Positions 1 to 11,535 of a stretch of DNA of 64,000 nt are shown here, one piece after another. Made by a program: the position numbers and the translations under genes. The notes below the pieces were generated by a model. That model was not told the DNA's origin. It searched no databases and worked only from the letters and a program-made list of their open reading frames with translations. Position 1 is the first letter of the stretch. Each line of letters starts with the position of its first letter. The stretch is from the NCBI GenBank assembly GCA_963920765.1, contig OY987245.1, positions 7,580,727 through 7,644,726 of the forward strand. Direction: 5' to 3'. This stretch comes from Ulota crispa (Eukaryota; Streptophyta; Bryopsida; Orthotrichales; Orthotrichaceae).

Positions 1-6
1 AGTAAG

Positions 7-118
7 TTCTAGAACATTCTTGGGAGTGATTTCCAGTGCTAGTAGTATGTTCTAGAACATTCCTAGGAATGATTTTCAGTGCCAGTAGAATTAGGTTCTG
101 GAACATTCTTAGGAATGG
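7..118. promoter_or_regulatory. Triple heat-shock-element array
   Basis: Three copies of a TTCnnGAAnnTTC core lie at 7-19, 50-62 and 106-118, inside loosely repeated units of about 43-56 bp. This alternating TTC/GAA layout is the consensus heat-shock factor site. No gene start follows within the window on the + side, so the array may serve a gene to the left of the window, or be a decayed repeat. The match is seen directly; the function is inferred. Confidence 0.5.
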
Positions 119-476
119 ATGTTCAATGCCACGTCGATAGCTGAGCCAGTCCTGTGTTGTGGTGGTTTTTCTTACAGCCTTGTCAACTGTACAGCAAACA
201 TTGTTATTTTCCTTTTCCCTCACGACTCTGGCTTTTTTGTTGTGTGATCTTGGTTTTATTTGTATGTGAAGGGGCGGATCATACTGCCTCAACTCTGCAA
301 GCGCAATGTTGCCAACTTTGTTGGTTGTAAACGGAGGGATAAACTGAAAATCTTTTCAGTAGGGGTAGCCACTGTGACCTTCTCCCCCATTTTCAATCTT
401 CACAGAATGAGGTAGTGGCACTCTCTCCTTGATTTGCAAAGGTTTGATTCTTTTGAGATTGAGAATTTTTTTTCTC

Positions 477-844
477 TTAACCCGCAAACGTCGAGGAGGA
501 CGAAAAATGTCCTCCAGCTTTGAAAAAAGATTTTGTGATTCAGAAAAAAAGTTGTTTTTCATCTGATTTTTTTTTTCAGAAGTGACCATAAACATATGGT
601 CCATCTTGGAAGACAAAAAATTACAACTTGAAATGCATTCATTTTTTTGTAACCCAAATTGTGATAAGATTCAGAAACATGGTGTTGACTCGCAAGTTGC
701 TCTTCTTGCAATTTTCATGGGGTACCATGCATTGTTGACTTTTCCAACTTTTTGAAGCAATACTATTGGTGCACATGTGCAAAACACTGTAGATTGCTAC
801 AGGCAGGGCAAGCCACGGTGATCCATACGTCCTTTAAGGGTTAA
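477..844 (+). mobile_element. TTAA-flanked MITE, copy 1 (piggyBac-like ends)
   Basis: The element begins TTAACCCGCAAACGTC and ends ACGTCCTTTAAGGGTTAA, so TTAA sits at both ends (477-480 and 841-844). A 7-bp stem (GGAGGAC/GTCCTCC, 495-501 with 509-515) lies just inside the left end. A second copy of the same subfamily is at 62473-62827, alike over most of its length. There is no coding capacity. TTAA target sites with CCC termini are typical of piggyBac-type elements. Confidence 0.75.
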
Positions 845-1052
845 TCTCCAAAGGAGAAGAATGGGTAAGAAGGAGACTTAGCACTTGAATTGTGTGTTTC
901 TTTTGCATTTTGCTCTTCTTGCTTTCACCTTGTAGTTGGAGACCTTGGTTTAGTGTGTGAATGCAACTTGCTTTCTTATTGCATCACCATTTTTTAGGTC
1001 AACTCATTTTCCATTCTCCTCCGCCCACGAAAGGAGAATTACACTTTTGTCA

Positions 1053-1510
1053 TAAGGTAGGAGCACCTTAAATGGACACGATTTGTTTACAGACACCTAT
1101 AAAACAACCTGTATCGGATCCAGAAGTTGGGCAAATAGGACACGATCCTCGGGTATGAGATCCAATAGTTGGGCAAATGGGACACAAACCATGGGTATGA
1201 GTAGTCCTAGTGACCATTTTAAGCATTAAAGTGATCTATTCTTGGACTCTTTTGTCCACTCATTTGGTCTTCTCTATGTTTGTTTTCCCAAGGTTTATGA
1301 CCGATGTACAACATGTCTAGGGTTCACAATAGGTGTATCTACAACCTTGTTTTCAAAAATTCATATTTTATTCATAAAACTACAAAATAATATGAGGACA
1401 ATTTGATGCCCATCTGTGCCCCATTTCCTAATAGAAATTGTATTCAAAATCTCAATGCACCTTCTTGAATTGATTTAACAAAAATGTCCATTTAAGGTGC
1501 TCTTACCTTA
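1053..1510. mobile_element. TA-flanked AAGGTAG MITE, copy T1
   Basis: The ends are TAAGGTAGGAGCACCTTAAA and its near-exact reverse complement, with TA at both borders. The AAGGTAG terminus is shared with nine other elements in the window (T2-T10). The interior is AT-rich and non-coding. A TA target fits Tc1/mariner-type MITEs, but the superfamily is inferred from the target only. Confidence 0.7.
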
Positions 1511-3468
1511 GAGAAGTGCTCCAACTGACTCCTATTTCCACTCCACAACCTCTCATTCTTCATAGAAATTTCACTCTCAGAGAAGGTGTAGCTACCCCTA
1601 ATGTTCTTTGTAAATTCTTTTTATGGGGCTTGGCTCCCAAGTTGTTTCTCCATCTTTAAGGGGTTGTCCACATTACGTCTCAATGAAATCAAAGAATGTG
1701 ATTGATTGTTAGTCAAATCAAAGTTAGAATTTGGCAATTCACATTGTGTCTCAAGTTCCATGTCTTGGTTTGTTGCATGTTGCCTCCATGGTAGAACTAT
1801 ATGGAAGTTTTGGCGCTAAAGGTATGTTCACACTTTGATGTTAGGAGGGATATTAGCAATATGAATGCACTCTAAAAGTGTGTCCAAATGCATCTAATTT
1901 TCCTTTACTACTACCACTCTTAACACCAAGTGTGAACATACCCCAAATAGGTGAGATATTGGTCAAAATTTGAATTTATCAGTTTGCTTGTCCCAACTTT
2001 TATTTCATATTTTTTTTATAAAATTTTCATGGCTTTCTTCAAGATTCCTTTTTGCCCTTAATTACCCAAAATTAGAATCTTGTGTTGAGGTGGGACTTGT
2101 ACACTTGGTACATGGGATGCAGCGTGCATAGTTCCTAAGTCGCCCTATTTTTCAGTAATATCCCACTTTGTTGATGCCAAAACTTCCAAAAAATGATACC
2201 ATGTAGACATTTTCAAATAAAATGGGACTCGAGGCAAAATGCGAAACTACAAGTCTTTAGTTTAATATTTTACCAATCAGATTCTGGAATTTAATGGGGC
2301 TTGAGACATAGTGAGAAGCATTTTGGAAGGCCTAACTATAAATTAGTTTTCCGTTTCTTTTCGTAATATTTTCCTTCCTATGGTCTTTATTGGGCTTGAC
2401 TATTATTATTTAAACGCTTACTAGTAATTTCATTGCAACAAAAAATGTGAAAGCGGCAAGGCTGAAATTGAAATTTTAGTAAATTTTGCAATGTTTTTAG
2501 CCACTTGCTCTGATTATGAAGAACATTCGGGATTGTTTGGGGACCATGCCAAGAGGACAATGGCATTTGAATGGTCAACCTGTTTCAAGTTCGTTTGAAA
2601 ACTGGATGATTGGTTTCTATCCAATTTTGTTGTGAACAATTTTGTTCGTGATACACATGCATCATTGAACTAAATTCAAGTTATGATAAATTTTAAACAC
2701 AGTATTATATAGTGTATTTTAGTAATTTTGGCTTTTTGTTCAAACTCTTAAATGTCCAAGGCACATTATTTTGGTGTTGGAATTTTTTTGAAGTTAAATA
2801 AATCTTGTTAGTATTTGAGTTCCTAATTTGTATTTACAAAAAGAAAAAAGTGAAGAGGTTAGGAGGTGGTGTTATGTTATCAACACTAGAATTTTCCTAA
2901 AGCAAAGGTTGTGTCTCAGGCATATTAATCTCCTGTCACAAATCCTAAAAATACACCAAATTCAATAAAGAAAAGAAGTTAGGCAAAAAGAAAGGATGTC
3001 AACTTTTGGTATTTAAAAAAAAAATGCCATGTCACAAAATAGCAAATGCAACTTGCTTCATTTGGTGAATTGAAAGTCGCTGAACTGAATCATTGGAAGT
3101 CCAACGAAGATTTTGTTTTCAAGAGAGGTTGTTTTTCTTGACTCTTGTCCTCGTAGCAATCTTTGGCTTTTCTCTCATATTTAAAGAATATCGTTTAGGT
3201 TGCCCCACACTAATTTCTCAACATTTCACACTATATAAATATTTACTGCTGCTACAATATTTTTCATCAAAAATCATTACAATAAATCATTTTTAGAAAG
3301 CCTATGAACAACAATGAAGCAACAACAAGACAAACTAGTGGCTTCCAAGTCACAAACCATGTGAAATCTAAATATTTAGTGAGTTGCATGTGCCTCCAAG
3401 TGACCAAGTGATGACTCATGAGGTAACTTACTGGGGTAAGGCAACCTAAATGCAATATTCAATGTAGT
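1511..3468. other. No gene seen; one small TIR element
   Basis: AT-rich sequence with no supported exon. A 122-bp element at 1821-1942 has terminal inverted repeats starting GGTATGTTCACACTT and matching over about 20 bp. Nothing else is recognised. Confidence 0.5.
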
Positions 3469-4037
3469 TTAACCCTTGAACGCCTATAGGGCATAGTATA
3501 TATGATGACGTATAATTTTCATTTATTACCAATAAGAAATTTTAATTTGGGATCTCAAGTAGCTCACTAGAACCACCATTAGGAAAAATATGGGACCCCA
3601 ATAAGGCCCTAAGTTTGGGGGGTCCCTAGCTATGGGAACCCGGTTCCCAATAAAATCATGCGCAGACTGATGTGGCATCATTGATGTCATGTCAGCTTTT
3701 TTGATTTTTAATTTAATAAATAAATAAATAATCAAAAAAATCAAAAAGTTTTGTGTTTTTTTCTAAGATTTTTTTGTTTTGATTTTTCTGATTTTTTTAA
3801 TTAATTTTTTTTGGCCATCGGCAAGAGCTGGTTCCCCACATCAAGAACCAAAAAAATGGAGTGCTGGAATTGTTTATAAAGGCCTTCTTGAGGCCCCATA
3901 TTTTTCCTAATGATTGATCTATTCTCCACTTCTTTGTTGGTCTTAAATGTAGTACAGGTGTGAATCCATTCCAAATACAAGGAAAATATGTTGTATTGTA
4001 CTGGCCGCAAAGGGCCTTCCCGTTGTTCAAGGGTTAA
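3469..4037. mobile_element. TTAA-flanked MITE, copy 2
   Basis: It starts TTAACCCTTGAACGCC and ends GTTGTTCAAGGGTTAA. Its interior is related to the elements at 12936-13148 and 53241-53486, sharing a stretch about a 'gggatctcaagtagctca' block. Its right-hand TTAA at 4034-4037 is also the left-hand TTAA of the next element. Non-coding. Confidence 0.7.
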
Positions 4038-4585
4038 CCCCTAAACGCCCAATCGACCATTTTTTGGTCGTTACCCTTTTTTGCAGGCTGCCCAAAAAGA
4101 AAAAAAAAATATATATTTTTTGAAAAAATTAAAAATACCTCATATAGGGAATCAAGTCTACTTTCCAACCCAATTTGAATCATGTCAATCCAAGTTAAAC
4201 TCCACCAAGGAGAATTTTTCAAAGAAAACACTTCAATATTTGCTAGTGTTATAAAATTTACTATTTTGGGAAACTAATTATATTCTCTCCATCAAAAATA
4301 CTGCATTTTTTAACTTTCAAATAGAATGTCTATTTTCAACCAATCATACCAACTTTCAAGTTGTATGAATAAAATTTGTAATTTTGATGAATATTAAATG
4401 GTAAATGCTTCTAAATTCATTAAACAAGAGTTCAAAACTTTTTTTGAATGTTTGACTGTATGAATAATTACTAAACATCATGACTCTTGTTTTCTCTTTT
4501 AAAACAAACTTCTTCAAGCTTACAAAAGTATCATTTTAGAACGCATTTATGTTTTGCCCTTACCCCTTGGGCGTATAGGGGTTAA
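4034..4585. mobile_element. TTAA-flanked MITE, copy 3
   Basis: It starts TTAACCCCTAAACGCCC and ends GGGCGTATAGGGGTTAA. A subterminal hairpin CGACCA/TGGTCG occupies 4054-4070. The element at 5183-5711 is the same subfamily in the opposite orientation, including this hairpin. Non-coding. It shares its TTAA with copy 2, so one element landed exactly at the border of the other. Confidence 0.75.
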
Positions 4586-5182
4586 GGAAGCTCACAAATC
4601 ATTCTCAACATTGAGAACCATTTGTTAGTACATTTGAACCCAAAAATTTCAAATGCATAATTTTGGAATCACCACCAAAAAAATTTGGTCATTCTTTACT
4701 AAATCTAGCACATTCGTGAATTTTGTTATAGATAACTGATTCAATCTTTTTGGCTTCTAAACATTTGACTCTTCGTTACAAAAACCAATTTTTTCAAAAG
4801 ATTCCAAACACGCAAAGATAGAAGCTACCAAAGTAATTGGATGGATGCATATCTTTCTTCATGATTTGGAGGTTTGATGCCAATATGCAATGAGTAAAGG
4901 CTGCACATCCATGCATTTGTTACAAAGAGGAATTCCATGATCTTGTAGAAGAGTTGCTGCCTTCATCCACCTCTTCACTCCAATCAACAAATTCACAAGG
5001 TTGAGTGTTAAGATTGGTTTAAATGTGGTTCCAAACAATGAGAAATTGGTAACCTTACCTGAATCCTTCAAGTAACCTAAAATGTGGTTTCCTTGCATTG
5101 ACCACCGTGGTTTGATGCATTGTTACTCATTGCCAACTTATGACAAACAAACACAACCCCAAACTAAATTGGTCATCTCTTT
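4586..5182. other. No gene or repeat recognised
   Basis: About 600 bp of AT-rich sequence between two TTAA elements. A 79-codon open frame on the minus strand has no recognisable family and no splice context I trust. Confidence 0.4.
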
Positions 5183-5711
5183 TTAACCCCTAAACGCCCG
5201 AGGGGTAAGGGCAAAACATAAATGCATTCAAAAAAATATTCTTGTAACTTCAATGAAGTTTATTTCAAAAGAGAAAATAAGAATCATGATGTTTACCAAT
5301 TATCCATGTGGTCAAATATTCAAAAAAAGTTTTGGACTCTTCTTTAATGAATTTAGAAGCGTTTACCATTTAATATTCACCAAAATTACAAATTTTACTC
5401 ATAGATTTCAAAATTTGGTATGATTGGTTAAAAATAGACATTCTATCCTAAACTTCAAAAATGCTATTTTTTGAAAGGAGGGAACATCATTAGTTTCCCA
5501 AAATAGTAAATTCTACAACACTAGCAAATATTGAAATGTTTGTCTTTGAAAAATTCTTCTTGGAGGAGTTTAACTTGGATTGACATGATTCAAGTTAGGT
5601 TGGAGAGTAGACTTGATTTTCTATTACAATTTTTTTTTTTTTTTTTGTCTTGGGCAGCCCAAAAAAACAAGCAACGACCAGAAAATGGTCAATTGGGTGC
5701 TTCGGGGTTAA
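5183..5711 (-). mobile_element. TTAA-flanked MITE, copy 4 (inverted relative to copy 3)
   Basis: It starts TTAACCCCTAAACGCCC and ends with a diverged GTGCTTCGGGGTTAA. The interior matches 4034-4585 in reverse orientation, including the GACCA/TGGTC hairpin at 5676-5690. Non-coding. Confidence 0.75.
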
Positions 5712-5726
5712 GGTAGTTTAGATATT

Positions 5727-6030
5727 AGGGAAAATTTCATGGATATTCCTAAAGTTTGTCATATTTGTATAAATACCCTTGATTTTTCAGAAATTGCACA
5801 AATACCCTTGGACCCTAATTTTCAAGTGTTTGTTTGCACCTTCATGACAAATGCTAAAGCAAACAATGCAATCAAAAAGAAGTAGCCTACGCACAAGGGA
5901 GAAAAAATTAGCATGCACAACATAACAAATGCCTGAAAATGATGGCCCAAGGATATTTGTGCAATTTCTGTAAAGCCAAGGGCACCTATACAAATATGGC
6001 AAACTTTAGGGATATCCATAAAATTTCCCT
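5727..6030. mobile_element. Foldback MITE F1 (AGGGAAAATTTCAT ends)
   Basis: A long palindromic element starting AGGGAAAATTTCATGG and ending CCATAAAATTTCCCT. The two arms pair over most of the length. Five copies are present in the window (F1-F5). Open frames in these elements are by-products of the palindrome and should not be read as genes. Confidence 0.7.
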
Positions 6031-6181
6031 AGATTTTATACCATTTTTAAAATTGGATTGAAACAGCTTTCCTACTTCTTTTATTGCCATCTCCTCCTCT
6101 GTGAAGTACAAGTTAGGGATTCCGCATCAGGGATAATTCTAGAATAATTATATTAGCAAGCAATATTTTGCTCATATTTCA

Positions 6182-6492
6182 AGGGAAAATTTCATGGATA
6201 TCCTTGAAGTATTCCATATTTGTATGGATGCCCTTGGATTTACAAAAATTGCACAAATATTCTTAGACCATAATTTTTAAACAATTGTTCTATTGTGTAT
6301 GCCACTTCCCTTCTTCCTTTGTACACATGTTACTTCTTTTTTGTTCATTGCATTCCCTTCATCAACATTGGTCATGAAGGAAGTAGCGTGCACAACAAAT
6401 AAATGCCTAAAGGATATTTGTGTAATTTCTGAAAAAGCAGGGGTATCTATATAAATATTGCAAACTTCAAGAGCATCCATGAAATTTTCCCT
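6182..6492. mobile_element. Foldback MITE F2
   Basis: Second copy of the AGGGAAAATTTCATGG palindromic family, about 150 bp from F1 and ending in the mirrored sequence at 6492. It lies upstream of MED31. Non-coding. Confidence 0.7.
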
Positions 6493-6943
6493 ATTTTCAA
6501 ATACTTCCACCACAGTACATACACAAATACGTATGTAAATATGCACAGGGATACCTACATGAATACGTACTACAGTAGTATAAGACAAAAGATTCTCGGA
6601 CCGATCGTAAAAGATTTTTTTTTAACTCTCGATCCCAACATCTCAGCTTTGTGCAGTTCTTCAGCTGATGTTGTCTCCGTCATAGGAATCTTAAGGGATT
6701 TCCATCTCACGTGGTTGCCGCGATTCCTTTCGCCCTGCACCGTGCCATAAACCCTGCTTTCAACAAACCTCTCCTTGTTTGCCCCCCTGCTTGCCTTCAC
6801 TTGCTGCCAAAATTGCCTCTCAAAGCTTGCAATTCTTGCAAATGACTACCTAGCTCCACTTGGAAACAGGAATTTGCGTGTATCGTTTCAACGTTTTTTC
6901 ACACCAAGATGGCATTCACGACCAGCTCTCCGATCTGATAAAA

Positions 6944-6952
6944 AAACCCTAA
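6944..6952 (+). promoter_or_regulatory. Telo-box in the putative MED31 leader
   Basis: AAACCCTAA occurs about 290 bp before the MED31 start codon, next to sequence that looks like a 5' leader. A CACAG/GTATTT junction near 6980 could be the donor of a leader intron ending just before 7224. Telo-boxes are common near plant transcription starts. The placement is an inference. Confidence 0.4.
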
Positions 6953-7238
6953 CGCCTGCCAGCACGGTCTCTGATGTTGCACAGGTATTTGTACTACACA
7001 TAAAACAAGTCTTAGAAAAGTGCTGAATTATTTAAGCTCGAAGAGTATTGAGTTTGTTATCTTTGTACATTCTGGTTTAGGGTTTGAGATGATGTGCTTT
7101 GAATGTTGACCGGCGTTTATCGTTTACTTATATAAGTTTTCTTGTGTAATGCCTGATTTTAGCTCACCCGCTTTCGTCTAATTTGCAATTGCTGGTGATT
7201 AGACAGCTTCTACTTTGAGGACACTTGAGCGAGCGACC

Positions 7239-10200
7239 ATGGTCGCCAATGGCGATGCTGCTGGCGGTTACGAGTCCCAGCCACTACATGGTATCACGCT
7301 CTAAGGATTTCTTTTTCTTCCTTTGTATCATAATAGGCTATGTTTCAAGTCCCAGCCACTTCATGGTATTATGCTCTAAGGATTTTTTTCTCCCTTTATG
7401 TATTATAATGAACTATGTTTCAAGTGAGAGCAGATCGAAGTATCATCTCTTGAAGCTGCCAGTGTTTTAATAGTGTGCAGCTCGTGCTTAGTTATTGCCG
7501 TGATTTCTGCAGTAACTGTGTTTTTTTAATTTTGCCTGTGAGATGAGGGTTTTGGGACTTAGGGTTTAGGATTTAGGATTTAGGGTTTTTTGGTTTAGCC
7601 AGTGAGATGGTCCCGTTCTTTACCCTCCCTGGTCTCGCTCTCTTTGTATTGGCCACAGCTTTGTTGTTGAAGGACTTGATTATCGTCTTGGAGTTTTTGT
7701 CATGGTCACACCATGTCTCTTCTCTTTGTTAGGTCATCCCCCTCCTTCTCCTCCTTGGCATCAAAAGTTTCAAGACCCCCTCTCTTTGCATCATAACAGG
7801 CTATGTTTCTAGTGAGAGCACATCGAAGTATCGTCTCTTGAAGCTGCCAGTGTCTTAGTAGTGTGCAGCTAATGCTTAGTCATTGCCGTAATCTTTGCAG
7901 TAACTGTGTTTTGTTGATTCTGCGAGGGTTTTGGGATTTAGGATTTAGGATTAGGGTTTATTGGTTCAGGCAGTGAGATGGTCCCGCTCTTTACTTTCCC
8001 TGGTTTCACTGTCTCTCTGTACTAGCCACGGTTTTGATGTTGAAGGACTTGGCTAAGTTTAGGGGAAATTATAAATAGGGGCACAAAAATGAAAATATTA
8101 CAGATAGGGGCGGAAGTCCAAAATAATTACAAATAGGGGCATAGTTTCAGGATCCCTTTACTAAAATTTTCTTATTTAGGCTTGATATGGAGAGGCCTCT
8201 TAGTTTTTTGGAAGTTAACTACATTTAGTGTGATGTATCTAAACAAACCAAAATTTTACAGGAATTTACAATTTTTTTTGAAATTGTGCCCCTTTTTGTA
8301 ATTACTCTGAAACTATGCCCCTTTTTGTAATGTTTTTCATTTTTGTGCCCCTATTTGTAATTTTTAAGTGTTTGTTAGTCACACCGTGTCTTTTCTCTTT
8401 CTTAGGTCACCCCCCTCCTTCTCCTACTATGCCCCTATTTGTAAGATTTTTCATTTTTGTGCCCCTATTTGTAATTTCCCCTTAAGTTTTTGGTATAATC
8501 ACACCGTGTCTCTTCTCTTTGTTAGGTCACCCTCCTCCTTCTCCTCCTTGGCATCAAAAGTTTCAAGACCCCGACGATGGTCGACAGCGTTTTCTGCTCG
8601 AACTTGAGTTTGTACAGCTTCTCGCGAATCCTACGTACATCCATCGTGAGTCCTAACTCACTTTTCTCTCACTTTTCTCATACTATTAAACAGGCACACA
8701 CAAAAAGCGTGAGTTGTGCATGTATGGGTAATGCAACATTCAACTTTACAAAAAAACAGCATCTCACATATCAATTGATCTAGAATCGAATCCTAATGTG
8801 CGTTGTAGAAAATCAACATCTCATAACTGGTTCAAAAGCTAACCTTGATGCACTGTCATCTTGCTCTTTTTTTGAAACCAAAAATAGCAATTGCCTTCAT
8901 CACAATGCTACTCTTTAATACTCCCTCTGTCCTATTATAAAACTCCAAATAACATCTCCATGAGGGATTAACTGTATTTTTAGTCATTATGCTAGTGACA
9001 AATGCATTCTAGAATCAATATACCACCTACTAAACACCTACAAAATCTCAAGTTTTGATGTTGATGTTTAGACACCCAAATTCCATGCAAAAAGTATCAT
9101 ACTTGTGCATAGTTTGTGAAGGTTGTTGCCTCCTCATTATTTTAGTCTTTGTACTAATGACACATGCATTCTAGAATTAATTTACCATCTACCAAATGTG
9201 TGCAAAATCTCTAGCTTTGATGTTGCCGTTTGGGCACCCAAATTCCATGCTAAAAATACCATATTTGTACATGTTGCTAGCTCCTCATTATTGCTGATTT
9301 AAAGATGAGTAGCAACAAGGGTACCTCATATGGGCAAGGCCAAGCTTGTTAAGAGAGGAATGCTCTTTAATTGCTTAACTTGCCCCCATGAGATCATTGG
9401 ACATGACAAATGCTTTCTCAGCAATTGAAATTAGCAAAAAGAAGCTTTTTAGTGGGACAAGAACTATGCCTAATTTGGAGTTTTATATTGGGACATAGGG
9501 AGTATCTTTTTAGGGGGCTCTTGTCGTTTTGTTGATTTTCTAGCACATGATTGAATGGCATTTGGTGTTTTATATTTAGGACATCCTTTATTGCTTCAAC
9601 TTCCACCATTAAGTTCTAGAAGATTTTGAAAAAGGACATGATTGGAAGGTGCTTGGTGTTCTATATCTAGGGCATCTTTTATTGCTTCCCCTTCACGAAA
9701 AAGTTCTAGAAGGATCACGGAGACAGAGAGGGTTAGGCTCCCGGTTAGGCTCCCACGTATTCGTATAGATTAGTATAGATAGATAGATTGTAGTTCCTCA
9801 CTATGACTATGTTTCGCTTTCTTACGTTGGGCGCATTGTATTCACAGATTTGGCACAGAATCGGTACTTCGATGATGAGGCATTTGTAGGATATCTCAAG
9901 TACCTCTTGTACTGGAAACAGCCCGAGTATGCGAAGTTCATCATGTGAGTTTCTATACTAACCTCACTAGATGTCTTTTAGAATTTTGTCTGATTCTGTA
10001 CATACTTTTGTGTATTGTGTTTTTCTTTTGGTTAATTTTGTTTTGTTTGGGATCTAGGAAGTTTTTAACACGAGTAACTCCACATTGTTGTTCCTGACGT
10101 TGAGGCCAATGTTCACAAACGTAGGCAAGTTTAGCAAAAACTCTACCAAACATTTTCAATGGGAAATATCAGTGTCAGATTTGGGTTTTTCGTTTGTTTA

Positions 10201-11535
10201 ACAATGTCTACCAACTTGAACTAATTCTGCATATCACGTTGGGAATCACTGGTCGAAACTTTGATTCAGTTGTAAATGGACATCAACGTTGTGGAAGTTC
10301 CATGTGTTCCTTTTAAAATAAATCATTTGTTTGTTACAGGTACCCTCACGCATTTTTTTTCCTGGATATGCTTCAAAGCGCAAATTTTCGTGCTGCCATG
10401 GCCCATCCTGCAAACAAAGTAAGGCTGAGTTTCTATTACCTTCGTAGGTGCAGTATATTAAATATGTTTAACCTCCAGTGTTCCTACACATGCTTCCAGA
10501 TGCAGTGTATTTTGATGTTCAATTTTTCAAATAGGTGATATATGCTTAAATTATTGAAAATATGTTTAATTTAAACTTGCATTGAGTACTTGGACCCATC
10601 CTTCAGCTGATCATTCTAGATAGGCTTACCTTAAGAACCAACCATTATGCAGAAGAAACACATCGCAACTAATTAATACATGGGAAAGAATACTCGAAGT
10701 ATTGCACAACACTTCAGTGAGTCTGTCTTGCTGTTTTTAGTTGACTACTAAACTCTCCTTTGTAAACATCTCATGAACTACGTACATCGATAAGTTTCAA
10801 TATCTGGAGGTGGGTTAATGAAGAAGACATCCAGATTTATAGGAATTACGTTTGGTCAAGTCTTTAAGGTAGCATCACCCATAACCGTCAAATTAAGGGT
10901 TTTGAACATGAATAAACATCTAGCAAATTATAGGATCCTATTAGCAAGAGAAAAATGATGAGTTTGCACTTTCAAATGTATTATTTGGATACTGTGAGAA
11001 TAAGTTGTGAATTTTTAAAGAGCCAACTGCAATTGCACCTAATATCAACACTAAAATTTCATGTTCACATGTTGTACATCCTTGTAATTACATCTCTTCA
11101 CTTCCACAGATTCTCCAAGATTTTAGAGGTGATGGTTATGGGGACAGACAGTGGCACTTATGGGTGCTGCTACCTTAGATTGTTTTGCAAGCTCACATCT
11201 GGGTCTAATGAAGTGATGATGTCTCTTTCAATTGTTCCCATTGCTTTAATGATTTTTTTTGCAATTGGATCAAACTCTTAGGTCTCACGAGTTGGTTTTC
11301 ACGACTATTTTTATTGCAGGAGATTGCACATCGTCAGCAATATTATTTCTGGAAAAACTACAGGAACAATCGGTTGAAACAAATACTGCCTCGTCCCTTA
11401 CCTGAGGTGCCTGCTCCACCTCCTCCTCCTCCTCCAGCTCCCACTCCCGTAGTGGCCGTAGCACCTCCGAAGCCCGAAGGATCCACAAGAGCAGGTGCTG
11501 GCGAACGGAGGAAACGAAAGCATGCCAATTCGTAG
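7239..11535 (+). CDS. MED31: Mediator complex subunit 31 (MED31/SOH1), five coding exons
   Basis: Predicted exons are 7239-7290, 8526-8645, 9848-9944, 10340-10418 and 11320-11535; all introns are GT-AG and the joined frame gives 187 aa. MED31 is a small subunit of the Mediator middle module, which links transcription factors to RNA polymerase II in the nucleus. The family core, about residues 30-142, is seen intact: the stretch around RQRFLLELEFVQ, ANPTYIH, LAQNRYFDDEAFVGYLKYL, YWKQPEYAKFIMYPH, FRAAMAHPANK and QQYYFWKNYRNNRL, ending ILPRPLP. The C-terminus is a proline-rich tail followed by a basic RRKRKH stretch. Length and exon content fit plant MED31. Introns 1, 2 and 4 are enlarged by tandem duplications and MITEs, and intron 1 holds two extra copies of the exon 2 acceptor. 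Only the 5' UTR and exact start context are uncertain. Confidence 0.96.
7280..8550 (+). repeat. Tandem duplications across MED31 exon 1 donor and exon 2 acceptor
   Basis: The exon 1 end and donor (about 7275-7310) recur with changes at about 7350-7385. A unit of about 390 bp starting near 7394 recurs from about 7784. The start of exon 2 with its acceptor appears three times, with AG/GTCA junctions at about 7731, 8404 and the real one at 8525. The first copy reaches about 35 bp into exon 2 sequence and then runs on into intron. The middle copy comes from a later duplication of about 120 bp. Only the last copy continues into a full exon. Confidence 0.8.
8061..8482. mobile_element. TIR element in MED31 intron 1, 7-bp target duplication
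   Basis: It starts AGGGGAAATTATAAATAGGG and ends with the near-exact inverse, flanked on both sides by TAAGTTT (8054-8060 and 8483-8489). Its right arm has been tandemly duplicated with part of MED31 exon 2, so an exon-derived acceptor copy now lies inside it. A 7-bp duplication does not point to one superfamily with certainty. Confidence 0.7.
8919..9504. mobile_element. Stowaway-like MITE S1 in MED31 intron 2
   Basis: It is bounded by TACTCCCTCTGTCC and GGGACATAGGGAGTA with TA borders. The CTCCCTCYGTCC terminus is that of plant Stowaway (Tc1/mariner) MITEs. The interior has an imperfect tandem duplication of about 165 bp. A related copy is in the TENA_E gene (32927-33482) and a shorter one at 26758-27120. 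Confidence 0.75.
9549..9724 (+). repeat. 91-bp imperfect tandem duplication in MED31 intron 2
   Basis: Units start at 9549 and 9640 and share a 'ttgcttc' to 'aagttctagaag' block. It lies between the Stowaway-like element and exon 3. Confidence 0.65.
10865..11177. mobile_element. TA-flanked AAGGTAG MITE T2 in MED31 intron 4
   Basis: The ends are TAAGGTAGCATCACCCATAA and its inverse, with TA at both borders. It is the same subfamily as T3, T4, T5 and T6, alike along the whole 310-320 bp. It accounts for about a third of this 901-bp intron. The open frame at 10955-11281 is element sequence, not an exon. Confidence 0.8.
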
